64,000 bases of DNA from Gammaproteobacteria bacterium (GTDB lineage: Bacteria; Pseudomonadota; Gammaproteobacteria; SZUA-152): NCBI GenBank assembly GCA_029882975.1, contig JAOUJW010000001.1:124001-188000 (forward strand), in the 5' to 3' direction. Under the pieces are notes generated by a model. The model saw only the letters and a list, made by a program, of their open reading frames with translations. It was not told the origin of the DNA and did no database searches. Both the position numbers and the translations under genes were made by a program. Shown piece after piece: positions 16,924 to 26,700 of this stretch. The first letter of the stretch is position 1. Every line of letters starts with the position of its first letter.

Positions 16924-17454
16924 TCAGGAAATTTTGTAAACCAATTCGTTCAGAACTCGACCGGACAGGCTTTGTATTTGAGATTCTCTAAACACAACAC
17001 CATCCAAAGACTCGGCGATCTTCCGACTGGCAATATTGTCTCTATCACAGGGGTAGACCATGTCTTTTATAGCCAACTGGTCTTTGCCCCACCGTACCAA
17101 GCGTTGTATGGCTTCGCGCCCATAGCGGTGGCCATGTGCGCTTTTTTTCAGCCAAATTCCGAGTGCCGGCGCATCAGGAGAACACAGGCCATGCAAACCG
17201 CACACACCCAGAAACTCGCGTTGGAATTTTTCTAAAATCACAAACGTGACTTCCGATTTTGCCTCCATGTTGTGTAGGCTGGATTCGATAAAAATCTCCA
17301 CATCATATATACAGCCCGGTGTTGCCGGAAACATATAGCGTGTAATCTCATCGGTAAATTCCTGGAATATGACTTGCGCATAGCTGTGAGACACAGGCTC
17401 CAAAACCAAACGATCACTTTCGATCAACAGTTCTTTGAAATTCATTTTTTCCAT
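16924..17454 (-). CDS. GNAT-family N-acetyltransferase (RimJ/RimL type)
   Basis: A 176-residue acetyltransferase. The start (LLIESDRLVLEPVSHSYA), the central GVCGLHG strand, and the acetyl-CoA pyrophosphate loop region KKSAHGHRYGREAIQRLVRW are typical of RimJ/RimL-like GNATs. The loop is imperfect (usual Q/RxxGxG/A), but the fold is clear. The substrate is unknown. A second in-frame ATG lies three codons in. It is upstream of tetR on the same strand, but the operators between them suggest separate transcription. Confidence 0.8.
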   Translation of the reverse strand: MEKMNFKELLIESDRLVLEPVSHSYAQVIFQEFTDEITRYMFPATPGCIYDVEIFIESSLHNMEAKSEVTFVILEKFQREFLGVCGLHGLCSPDAPALGIWLKKSAHGHRYGREAIQRLVRWGKDQLAIKDMVYPCDRDNIASRKIAESLDGVVFRESQIQSLSGRVLNELVYKIS

Positions 17455-17624
17455 GCCCGGCTCACTCTCCGCTCACTTAAGAATCAGACTCTGAAGTTCC
17501 ACTGCGGGATCATAACCAATCAGCACGACCCTAGGTAGTAGCTAACCTTAAACTGAACCCCCTTACCCGTTACGCAAGAGGGTCCAGCGTATTGGTTTCA
17601 CTTAAAGGCGGAACGAGTAATGCA

Positions 17625-17930
17625 TCAAACCGCTTCAGCTAAAGCAGCATTACTCCATTTCGCATCTTGAAGCGCCGCATCCAAGTCGGTGCCCATCACT
17701 CGGTTGGCAAACACTGCAATGAGTTTATTGGGCATCATCATGATAATATCCAGCACATGTCGTCGAGTGTAGCCCGCGTTGAGAAACCGGTGCAGTTCAT
17801 TATTACTAACTTCGCAACCGCTGCGGGCAAGTTGGACCGTGAACTTTTGTAAGACATCCAGTTTTGCATCGCTGATGGCTTGGTTCTCGCGCCTGCAACA
17901 CATCCTCCAGAAACAAAAAAGCCGCGCCGG
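17625..17930 (-). pseudogene. Truncated AhpD/carboxymuconolactone-decarboxylase remnant
   Basis: The last 85 or so codons resemble the C-terminal half of AhpD-like peroxidase-related proteins: AISDAKLDVLQKFT, then the conserved-type FLNAGYTRRHVLDIIM and FANRVMGTDLDAAL. The N-terminal part with the catalytic CxxC is absent; upstream sequence is occupied by the terminator of the peroxidase gene. A continuation (FLFLEDVLQARE) is seen in a different frame just upstream, so at least one frameshift joins the truncation. A decayed gene is the best reading; the open frame from 17960 is not a functional protein. Confidence 0.7.
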
Positions 17931-17945
17931 ATATTCCGGCACGGC
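17915..17945 (-). terminator. Intrinsic terminator of the large di-heme peroxidase gene
   Basis: On the minus strand GCCGTGCCGG-AATAT-CCGGCGCGGC (one T.G-type imperfection) is followed by TTTTTT. It lies 24 bases beyond the stop of the peroxidase gene. Confidence 0.9.
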
Positions 17946-17968
17946 TTGGATACAACTCAACAGCTGAT

Positions 17969-20098
17969 TTACTGACCCAGGAAAGTGCCAATATCTGCAC
18001 CACCTTGTGAACCCACTGCCGGGATAACGATCACGTCGTCCACCGCTTTACCGGTACCATCATCCGTGGTGTTAAACTCATCCCCAGGGTGCCCATTGGG
18101 AACCACCAACTCCGGATGATCAAACGGCGCTGCGTCAACACGAACGCGAGGATCGGTGGTAGCCTTAATAAACGCCACCAAGTCGGCCTGCTGTTGCGGA
18201 CTTAAACCCAGCGGGTTGATATCCGGCGGTAAATTGGTGCACACGTCATCGAAACCACTGGTGTCGCCGACTCCGTTAATATTACCCACACCGGTGCAAG
18301 GCAAGTCTCTGGCATTGCCACCCCGGTTGTAAAATTCAACCAACGAAGCCAAATCCGCATAACCCCCATTGTGGAAATATGGTCCGGTGAGCTCTGCATT
18401 ACGAATGGTAGGCACCTTAAACGCACCGTCCACATCTACGCGCTCACCCGGCACAATGGGACCCGGCACTTCAAACAAAGCAGGATCAAAATTGATTACA
18501 TCAATCTGATTTCCCGTGACCACCTGGCGAGAAAACGAAATGGGGAACCCGGCCAGATCGGCCCCAATTCCCAAATCGTTTAATGTGGGCGTAACACCGA
18601 TATTATAGAAACCAATATCATATACTGCTGCCGCTGCAGCCAGTTCGGCCGCCGTGGGATTCGCCGGATCTACTGCATTGAGGATGTCCCGCATAGCCAT
18701 CCGTTCAATGGCGATACCGGCGGGCGCCGGTGGTACACCGGGAACCACTTCCGCACGTAGCGTTGCCGCCGTAAACTCAGGCCCAATGTGACAGTTGATG
18801 CACAGACCGGGCCCCACAAACACATCCAGTCCGGCGCGTTCCTGCTCACCAAAACCGGGAACGGGAACGAAAGTCGTGGCATTGGCTTCCATCCACACAT
18901 CAAAGGGAGAACGATCCGAGACCAGTGTGGCCTCATACATTTGGATAGCCAGCCCCCAGAACAAGGAGAAGTTCACTTCCATTTGGTTATATGTGGGTGT
19001 ACCGGCAGGAGTCGCACTGGTGACCGGCTCACCATCAGCGGTAAACATTAAACCGCTTCTGTATGAACGCCAGTACTGAGGTTGAAACGCCTGACGAATC
19101 AAACCGGAATAGCTTACCCGCAGACCCGGCCCACGCCTGGCACGTAACCCGCCCAGAACGCTGTCACGACGATGCACCCGCTGAAAACGTAAGGGGGTAC
19201 GGTTGACCATTTTTTTACCTAAATCAGCAAACAGTCGGCCCGCGCAACTCATTTCAAAATCGGATAATGGCGGACCGACCGCTTGTGATGCCAAACTGGC
19301 GTTGTCAATCTCCACCGCTACAGTGGATACGGTACCATCTGCGTTGGTGACTAACACGCCGGGATTTGGATCGGCAAGCGATGGCAGATTGCCGCGAAGA
19401 CCCAAGGGGTTTAAACCATTAAATATATTATTGGCACGACCATCCCAGAAGTTTCGATGATTGAACACGGCATTAATGGTGGTAGGCGTGTTACGCGGCT
19501 CCACTTTACGCGTGGCAATACCACCGGAGTGGAATAGGGTCGCATCCGCCGGCCCGCACACATCGCTGGGTGAATCCCGTCGCCCGGTTAATACTTCGCC
19601 AAATTGCCCCGCGAATGTACCCTGCGAGGATACCGTATCATTTGTGGTAAACAATATGGCAGAGTTTCTATCCAAGGGGTTTTCCAAACGATGCGTGGGG
19701 AAGTCCGCCGGAGTCAACGTACCGTTAGGGCCTTTCACCTCAAACGCAAAATCAGGGTTAGGCGCACGAGTCGGATCCACCACACGAGTTAAACCGGGGT
19801 TCACCTGATTCTTGGCGCGACGATCAGCACCGGCATGAAAGTGGCAGCTGGCGCAGGCCTGACCGTCACTGCCCACCTGCATATCCCAAAACAACGCCTT
19901 GCCCAAAGCAATCGCTGCGTTTTTATCGACAACAAAATCCCCCAAATTGGTTGGTTCAGGTACGGCAACCGTGGCCAGAGAATCCAACCCAAACGCTCTG
20001 GCCTCCGCCGGAGTGTCAATGGCAAACACATTGGCGTTTGCCATTATCATAGTGACCGCTGTCGCCAAAGTCACACCGCCTTTTTTAAGTATTTTCAC
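17969..20098 (-). CDS. Large di-heme cytochrome c peroxidase/MauG-family protein
   Basis: A 709-residue periplasmic protein with signal peptide (KKGGVTLATAVTMIMANANVFA). Two c-type haem sites are visible: CASCH at 82-86 and CINCH near residue 430. The closing block FKVPTIRNAELTGPYFHNGG with LASLVEFYNRGGN is the standard C-terminus of bacterial cytochrome c peroxidases. Typical members have about 330-400 residues; here some 250 extra residues lie between the haem domains and in the tail. It starts at GTG 20098 with GGAG upstream. H2O2 reduction or protein-radical chemistry is the family expectation; the actual substrate is unknown. Confidence 0.85.
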   Translation of the reverse strand: MKILKKGGVTLATAVTMIMANANVFAIDTPAEARAFGLDSLATVAVPEPTNLGDFVVDKNAAIALGKALFWDMQVGSDGQACASCHFHAGADRRAKNQVNPGLTRVVDPTRAPNPDFAFEVKGPNGTLTPADFPTHRLENPLDRNSAILFTTNDTVSSQGTFAGQFGEVLTGRRDSPSDVCGPADATLFHSGGIATRKVEPRNTPTTINAVFNHRNFWDGRANNIFNGLNPLGLRGNLPSLADPNPGVLVTNADGTVSTVAVEIDNASLASQAVGPPLSDFEMSCAGRLFADLGKKMVNRTPLRFQRVHRRDSVLGGLRARRGPGLRVSYSGLIRQAFQPQYWRSYRSGLMFTADGEPVTSATPAGTPTYNQMEVNFSLFWGLAIQMYEATLVSDRSPFDVWMEANATTFVPVPGFGEQERAGLDVFVGPGLCINCHIGPEFTAATLRAEVVPGVPPAPAGIAIERMAMRDILNAVDPANPTAAELAAAAAVYDIGFYNIGVTPTLNDLGIGADLAGFPISFSRQVVTGNQIDVINFDPALFEVPGPIVPGERVDVDGAFKVPTIRNAELTGPYFHNGGYADLASLVEFYNRGGNARDLPCTGVGNINGVGDTSGFDDVCTNLPPDINPLGLSPQQQADLVAFIKATTDPRVRVDAAPFDHPELVVPNGHPGDEFNTTDDGTGKAVDDVIVIPAVGSQGGADIGTFLGQ

Positions 20099-20580
20099 GT
20101 ATCGTACTCCTTAAGTTTTTCTAAGTTGTGCTCATTTTATTAGTGGTACCCGCATAAGAATCCTTTAACGGGTTAATTCTTTTAATCCAAAGCCTTAGAA
20201 TTTCGGTTTAGATTAAGTACAACTCGCAGTCCGAATCTACAATAGGAGATTTAAGTTACGCAACCAATAAATACTTAAATGTGTTACGGTTTGAACAAAA
20301 CCATACTTAAGAGAAATCTAAGTACTACTAAAGTCTAGCAACACCTCGACTAAGCTGTGATTCACAAGTAAACAGCAGATCTGGCTACTTATATGTTTTG
20401 TTACTTTGTTTAGTATTTCTTAACCCGGTATGTCACTGGATTATTGGGAACCATTTCCCAAACAGAGAGAAGATAAACAATCAAAGACTATGCTAAGCTA
20501 TTGCAATACTCACGGGAGCGGAGCCACAATACAGCTCGCAACAAAAAACTATCGCAATCGCGTCTATGGAGGACCAGGCA
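20099..20580. other. AT-rich divergent intergenic region
   Basis: About 480 bases between the divergent peroxidase and phosphoesterase genes. ACTTAA / TTAAGT-type words recur (for example near 20111, 20252, 20272, 20305 and 20317), but no clear promoter or operator consensus was found. Confidence 0.4.
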
Positions 20581-22191
20581 ATGTTTGAGCTTGCTAAAAC
20601 ACTTAGCAAAGCCTTACCCCTTTCCCTTAATACCATCGAGAAACAAGTTGGAGCAAACGACCTAATTATTGAACCTCTGGAGCATGATCGAGGTAATCGC
20701 CTCTGTGTAACCCTCAGCGATATCCACCTCACCGATGGTAGTGTGGGCATTCAGAACCTGCCCGATGATGCTTGGAAAGAATTTTTTACCGAGCTGCTGG
20801 AAGATTGTCAAAAATATGACGCCCATGAACTCATATTAATACTTGATGGAGACGTGGTCGACTTGATCCGCAGTGGTGCCTGGTACGAAAACGGCGTGTA
20901 CCCCTGGGAAAGAAAACGTCCGGAATTTGCGCAAACCGTGGATCAGATTATTCGCAATATCGTCCAAACCCACGCCTATTTTTTCAGTTTACTGCGTAAC
21001 ATGGAAACGCGCTTCAAGCAGCATTGCCCCAATCTTAATCATTGTGAAACACTAATACTGTTAGGTAACCACGACAAAGAACTACTGGCTGTCGATCAAA
21101 GTTTGGCGTTCTTTTATGAGCACGCATTGGGAAAAACACCTGCAGACTTTTCCGAACGCGAACGCAAAATCATAGGCCGTATGTACGGCGATGAAGCAAA
21201 GTTTTTGGATAAAAACACAGTACCCTATTTCCGTTTCTATTACGGCGACGCAGGCTTTCGCTTCTTTACCACGCACGGGCAATGGCGTGACAGCGAAAAC
21301 TCTTTCGCCGTCAAAGCCAACACCGGCACACCGGGCTGGTCCGCCGGCGACGGTTGGCGACCGGATATTTGGGAAAAGTTAGGCTATTCGCCTTTCCTGG
21401 AACCTTGTTTCGGTGATACCGTCGCTGCCGGTGTGTTATCCAGCTTTATTATGTCCTGTAAAAAACAGTTACAAGAGGCCGCTTGCGCCACTCCGCGGTT
21501 GACTCGCATGCTGGATGAGCTGGACCTATACCGCCCCTCTTACCTGGCCCCTCAACGTATTTTGCAGGAAACCCGTTTACTGCGGCAACAAGCCAAGCAT
21601 GAGCCTGCCGAAATCATCGAAACCACGCTGATTTACTGCATCAACCAATGGCTCAGTTGGGATTTCACTTACCAAAGTGCCTCAAAGAAACTGTGGTTCA
21701 TATTACACATAGCACGGCCAGTTATGGCTGTAATGAAACTCTTCGGCAGAAACCTGCATCTTAAAGTGATTACCGGAGTATTAAAGGTGTTAAATTTTTT
21801 CAGTCATCACGCCAAAGAAGGCGTACCGTTTTCTGATTTAGTAACCTTCCCACCGTTTCTGCCGCAAAATCGTCATTTGAATTTGCAGATTCATGGCGAA
21901 GGCCACACCCATAAACCTTTACAAGAGGAACTCCGGCTCAAAGACTCCGTCACCAATTTCACTTACATCAATTTCGGCACCTGGCGTGACCGCATAGTGG
22001 CTCGCAAAAAGAACGGCTATCGCCGCCGAGGAGTGTTGCGCTATTTCACCATACTGGATCTGGTATCATCACAAGACCCCAATGCGCGACGATTTGGTTA
22101 TTTCACCAAAGATGTAATCAAGTGGAGTGATGAGCTCGATAAAATGGATAACAAAGTCACTGCTGCCAAACACGTAGCATCGTCGGTATAG
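20581..22191 (+). CDS. Calcineurin-like metallophosphoesterase
   Basis: A soluble protein of about 536 residues. All five metallophosphoesterase blocks are visible: SDIHLTDG, LDGDVVDLI, LLGNHDKE, a lone THG in FFTTHGQWRD, and HGEGHTHKP (GHxH). It is longer than usual, with a helical insertion of about 200 residues between the GNHD and GHTH blocks. The ATG at 20581 is chosen for the GGAGG 9 bases upstream, over the ATG at 20566. The substrate is unknown. It is transcribed alone, divergent from the peroxidase gene. Confidence 0.85.
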   Translation: MFELAKTLSKALPLSLNTIEKQVGANDLIIEPLEHDRGNRLCVTLSDIHLTDGSVGIQNLPDDAWKEFFTELLEDCQKYDAHELILILDGDVVDLIRSGAWYENGVYPWERKRPEFAQTVDQIIRNIVQTHAYFFSLLRNMETRFKQHCPNLNHCETLILLGNHDKELLAVDQSLAFFYEHALGKTPADFSERERKIIGRMYGDEAKFLDKNTVPYFRFYYGDAGFRFFTTHGQWRDSENSFAVKANTGTPGWSAGDGWRPDIWEKLGYSPFLEPCFGDTVAAGVLSSFIMSCKKQLQEAACATPRLTRMLDELDLYRPSYLAPQRILQETRLLRQQAKHEPAEIIETTLIYCINQWLSWDFTYQSASKKLWFILHIARPVMAVMKLFGRNLHLKVITGVLKVLNFFSHHAKEGVPFSDLVTFPPFLPQNRHLNLQIHGEGHTHKPLQEELRLKDSVTNFTYINFGTWRDRIVARKKNGYRRRGVLRYFTILDLVSSQDPNARRFGYFTKDVIKWSDELDKMDNKVTAAKHVASSV

Positions 22192-22202
22192 ACCGGAAAC
22201 GA

Positions 22203-22616
22203 CTATTTGCCGCTAATACCTTGAGGCAAACTGAGTAACTCGGCGAGCTCATTGACCCAGGCAAACTGACTCTCGCACCAAAAATTCACTTGGGGCGATA
22301 TTTCCTGTCGAGCAACCAGCGTCCCCAGATAGATCATGCATAAACCGGGATAGTGGTCATTAGTATTGTATAAAGGCGTTCCACAAGTACCGCAAAAATG
22401 CTTATTGGCGGAATCCACGCAATAATGCCTGATCAATTCCTGACCCTGAGTGATTTCCAAGCCATTCAGCTTGGTGACTACATAGGTTGTAAACGCTGCG
22501 CCGCTGTGGCTTTTACACACTTTGCAGTGACAGTTCACCACATTCAACACATCTGAACCGGACTGATAATTTACCGCACCGCAAGCACAAGAACCCGTTA
22601 ATAGAGACATATTCAT
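22203..22616 (-). CDS. GFA-family (CENP-V/formaldehyde-activating-like) protein
   Basis: A 137-residue zinc-binding protein. The Cys patterns CACGAV, CHCKVCKSHSG, and CGTCGTPLY match the GFA/CENP-V fold, which binds two zinc ions. Members have been linked to glutathione-S-hydroxymethyl formation, but most are uncharacterised, so no reaction is assigned. A second ATG two codons in is possible. It converges on the phosphoesterase gene, 11 bases away. Confidence 0.85.
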   Translation of the reverse strand: MNMSLLTGSCACGAVNYQSGSDVLNVVNCHCKVCKSHSGAAFTTYVVTKLNGLEITQGQELIRHYCVDSANKHFCGTCGTPLYNTNDHYPGLCMIYLGTLVARQEISPQVNFWCESQFAWVNELAELLSLPQGISGK

Positions 22617-22723
22617 AGATCCATCAACTTAACCGATTAACCCCATCGGCACAATAGGGTGTTGACAAAACTTGGGTATATTCTATTCACCTCTTCCTCT
22701 TTATGTTCTCGTGTTTGGAACAC

Positions 22724-23080
22724 CTAAATATTCAACTCAACCGAAATATCTAAACCGTTTACCTTTTTTACAGTTATCCACCCTGCAGATGCCCAACGCG
22801 CAAAAAGAGTTTCATAATCGGCACAAGAAGGCACCACTTCACTTTTATCATGCCCAATCCTTACCATTTTAAGCCCTCTACTATCAGCATTAATAATTTC
22901 AATGCCCAATTTTATAACTACCTGAATTGCTTGAGAGGATAACAAGGTGGGTAAATCGTACTCGCAAATATCCAAATCTATGAGGTTTTCAAATACAAAC
23001 TTCTCAATACAGAAATCTGGGAGATCGTATTCCTTCCATTCATGCTCTAGTTTTTTAGCTGAGTCAGATAAGCGCATCAC
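22724..23080 (-). CDS. Putative immunity protein of the displaced Rhs toxin cassette
   Basis: An acidic 118-residue soluble protein that I do not recognise. It starts with GTG (23078-23080) immediately followed by ATG, inside the toxin-fragment stop region (ATGTGATG), so translation is coupled to the preceding frame. Small size, acidic composition and position directly after a toxin-like C-terminus are the features expected of Rhs/CDI immunity proteins. The function is inferred from position only. Local base composition is richer in A and T than neighbouring core genes. Confidence 0.55.
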   Translation of the reverse strand: MMRLSDSAKKLEHEWKEYDLPDFCIEKFVFENLIDLDICEYDLPTLLSSQAIQVVIKLGIEIINADSRGLKMVRIGHDKSEVVPSCADYETLFARWASAGWITVKKVNGLDISVELNI

Positions 23081-23676
23081 ATTCCCTCACTTATTATCAT
23101 TCGGCCAATTAATCGATCCGCTGAATTTACCGCGCCAACGTGCAAGTCATCGATATAACTATTTACCTGCGTTGGCGTAAGCAGTTCTCTAGACAATTTG
23201 CTATTTAGCCCTTGGAGCTCAAAGTATTCATGATGGAAAATAGCAGTACTTGCTCTATCACTGGAAAGGAGGCTTTCCCTAAGCCTTACGATTGGCACAT
23301 CCCCATTTGGGTAATAATCATTCCAACCCGCTCTAAAATCCTCTCTAAACTGTCGACCTGGACTGTAGCTAGCAAATTTATTACCAAAATGTTTGTCAAA
23401 AACTGAGTCTTCAACCACTTGGTATCGAAGTTTAACCCCACCACCAAATTCTAGCTCAACGGAATTTCCAGAGATAACTCTGTATTCTACTAGGTTACCT
23501 CTAAACGCCCCTCTATCATCAACAAAGTTAAGCATATCTTCTAGACTTCTAGGACCTGAAGAATTTTGCTTAAATAAGCCTTCCGTGAGCTGAGGGATTT
23601 CCCCTCTCTCTGCATAAACAAAACGTCTTGACGCTCCTCCAAAAACATTAACACTGTCTGGAACAAATAATCGAAC
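23077..23676 (-). CDS. Displaced Rhs/CDI-type toxin C-terminal fragment
   Basis: A 199-codon open stretch with no good start codon before Met at 23535. The full stretch begins VRLFVPDSVNVFGGASRR and contains LEDMLNFVDDRGAFRG, GRQFREDFRAGWNDYYPNGD and FHHEYFELQG. It reads as the C-terminal tip of a polymorphic toxin separated from its delivery protein. It lies downstream of the Rhs gene on the same strand, with a 58-base untranslated gap to the Rhs stop, and overlaps the immunity-like gene. I do not know the toxin family; the HHE-containing motif may be part of an active site. It could be an unexpressed reservoir cassette, or expressed as a 152-residue protein from 23535. Confidence 0.55.
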   Translation of the reverse strand, partial: VRLFVPDSVNVFGGASRRFVYAERGEIPQLTEGLFKQNSSGPRSLEDMLNFVDDRGAFRGNLVEYRVISGNSVELEFGGGVKLRYQVVEDSVFDKHFGNKFASYSPGRQFREDFRAGWNDYYPNGDVPIVRLRESLLSSDRASTAIFHHEYFELQGLNSKLSRELLTPTQVNSYIDDLHVGAVNSADRLIGRMIISEGM

Positions 23677-23734
23677 TCACGTCCGAAACGATTTTACCGC
23701 CCCGCACCTCCCTCAGGAGACAATCAGGGTTTCT

Positions 23735-26700
23735 TCAGTTTATTTGTCTCAACCAAGCTCTGATTCTGTAGAAATGGGCATAAGGTTTACCCAGGGCTTG
23801 CTTTAAGGACCAACGCCATATTTGAAACATGGTGTTTTTGTCAGAACCACCGCGAAACACCGCTGCTGGTTTGACAGGGTTTGGAAGGGGTACGGCGGAT
23901 TGCCCGTCGGGCCGGGGTATGTTGTAAACGAAAGGAAGGGGCTCTGTCACATCTCGGCAGGAAAGTCCCAGAGGATCCACCCAACGCAGGGGATTGGGAG
24001 CATATTGGTAGCTGTTTTCGCCACCGAGCAAACCAACCGGATCCTGGTTGGTAAAGCGCCCTAACTCAGGATGATAGTATCGATTGCGGTTATAATGCAA
24101 TCCGGTTTCCGAATCCATGTACTGACCTTGAAAGCGGATGGGGTTATCAACAAAGTCATTCTTATATTTGGCAATACCGCCTTGAACCCGATATAAGGCA
24201 TCCCATACCACCACGCCATTCTTGTCGGTCATGAGCTGTGGGGTTCCCATGTGGTCGTTGTGGTAGTAATAAATGCGTTTGTCGCGAATCTGGCATAAGG
24301 GAATAAAGGTACCGGGCTCGTGTACATACGTAACATTAAATCGGTTTCTCTGTTCAGCCAGCAATACATCACCGTCCCACAGATATTCGGTTTCACCGAA
24401 GGCGTCCTTTTTCTTTATACGGCGACCAAAAGCATCGTAAAAATATTCGAATACCTGGTCCTGCACCACTGCTTTCGACATAAGGTTTTGATCGTTATAA
24501 GAGTAACGTGCGCTTTGTTCACCGTGTTGTTGTATCAAGTTACCCACATCATCGTAATCAAAACGTGAGCCACCCAGCGTCCGAACCTGATACCCTTTGA
24601 CGGGCGTGGAGCGCCCGGAAACCACCGGAACCATTGCATCGGTTTCCTCCCCCGGCTTATCCACTATATTGCCTGCCGGATCGAAGAAAAACTGCTGCAT
24701 GGCGAAGCCCATCACCAAGCGAAGTCGGTCTTGAGCGTCATAACGATATTGCGTGGTCCCTCGCTGCGAGTCGTCCAGCCGGGTGAGATTACCGGCTTTG
24801 TTGTAACGATAGGCTCGCAAATACAGAGGCTGGTAATCCACCGATAGTTTTTGGCGCACCAGACGCCCCATGGGATCATAAGCAAACCAGGCGCTGGAAT
24901 TTTTACCCACCTGACGTTTGGTTTCCTTGCCTAAGCCGTTGCGTACCACTTTGGCGATGGTTTTCGCCTTGTAGGCGCCGAGCCGGCTCATATAACTGGC
25001 GCAGGTATAGTGACCCGCCGCATCATAGACAAAATAAATCACTTGACCGTCAGGCAACACCATGTGAGTCCTATTTCCAACGGTGTCGTACCGATACTGT
25101 ATGCGCCGACCATTTTGCATTTCATCGCGGATGCGGCCATAAGCATCATAGCTAATACGCACTTCACTATCGTTGTTCAGTGCACGGCAAATCCGCCCCA
25201 TCACATCATAGTCCACTTCGGTCCAGCTTCCACTGGACGATTCCATTCGCAACAATCTCCCCAGTGCGTCCCGATCAAATTCAATATAACGGTAACTGCC
25301 ATCAGTATGGCTAAGCGGGTAACCGGCTTTGTTGTATTGATACTTTTGTACACGACCGTCAAAGCCGATTTCCATCACCAAGCGTTGATCGGCATCGTAA
25401 CGCAATTCATAGCGGTCATTATTCTGGTTGAGCAGTGCGATAAGATTGCGTTCCGGGTCGTAGATGTAGCGTAAACGCAAGCCATTGGGGTCAATTCGTT
25501 CCGCCGGCTGGCTCAGGCCGTCATAACGAAACCGGGTAGTGCGCCCCAAAGGGTCTATATAATGGGTCAGATACCCTTCTGCGGTATACAACATCTGACA
25601 ATTACTGCCATCCGGCTGGATAATAAAAACCACATTCCCGGCCGCATCGTATTTGTATTGGGTAGCGCGGTTTTTGTCCTGCACCACTCGAATCACACGA
25701 CCTAATTCATCATAAGTATATTCTGTACAACGCCCCTGCGGATCATACTGACATGCCAGCTCAGAACGTTTATTCCATTCGTAAGTGGTTTCATTACCGC
25801 GGGCATCAATAACAGACAGAATATTACCGCTATTGTCATAGCGGTAACGGGTCGCATTACCGTCAGGACCAATTTCAGCGATGAGATTGGACTGTAAATC
25901 GTATTCGCGACGCCAATGGCAGCCATCCGGCGTTGTGGTGCAAAGCAACAAACCATTGTCATCGTATTCATAACGGGTGATATGCCCCAAGGCATCTACT
26001 TCACACACCAATCTACCCTGGTCGTCATACTCATAACGACTCACCGCGCCTTCCGGGTCAGTCTCGGACAATAGGCGGGCGCAATCATCATATTCCCAGC
26101 TGGTCGTCGCGCCCAGAGGCGATATTTCTTTGGTCACCAACCCCAGTTCGTTGTAATGATACTCTGTGGTGTAGCCTCTCCCGTCTGTGCAACGACTGAC
26201 ACATTGCTCCACATCATAGGTAAACTCGTAAGCATAGATATTGCGATCACCCCAGTTGCGTACGCACTTACCGTGAATGCTGTATTCATCCCACTCGAAA
26301 TAATAATTGAAACCATCTTTCGTGGTACGTTGGACCAGCAAGTGATCCTGATATTTATACTCTTGATTGTTTCCGGCTGCATCAATCACCATTACCAAAT
26401 CGGATTGATTGCTATAGCGATATTGCACCAATGGCTGACCTTGCGTTTCACCTTCAGCATTTACCAGATGAACTAAGCGCAAATGACCGTTAATATTGTA
26501 TTCCAGACGCAAGCGCCGACCAACGCTGTCTTTGATGCTACTGAGTCTATTCGTATCACTGTAGTTCAAGCGGATATAAAAACCGTTTCCATTGGAAACT
26601 TGCTCCAAACGCTTGCGTTTTTTTGCACCGGCGAATCGACTGGATTCTCCGGCTTCATTCACCAGTCGATATTCCGTGCCTTCATGATAAAGAGTTAAAG

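Noticed and set aside
16681-17235. A 184-codon plus-strand frame opposite tetR and the GNAT gene
   Set aside because: It runs through two well-supported minus-strand genes and the operators; no family resemblance.
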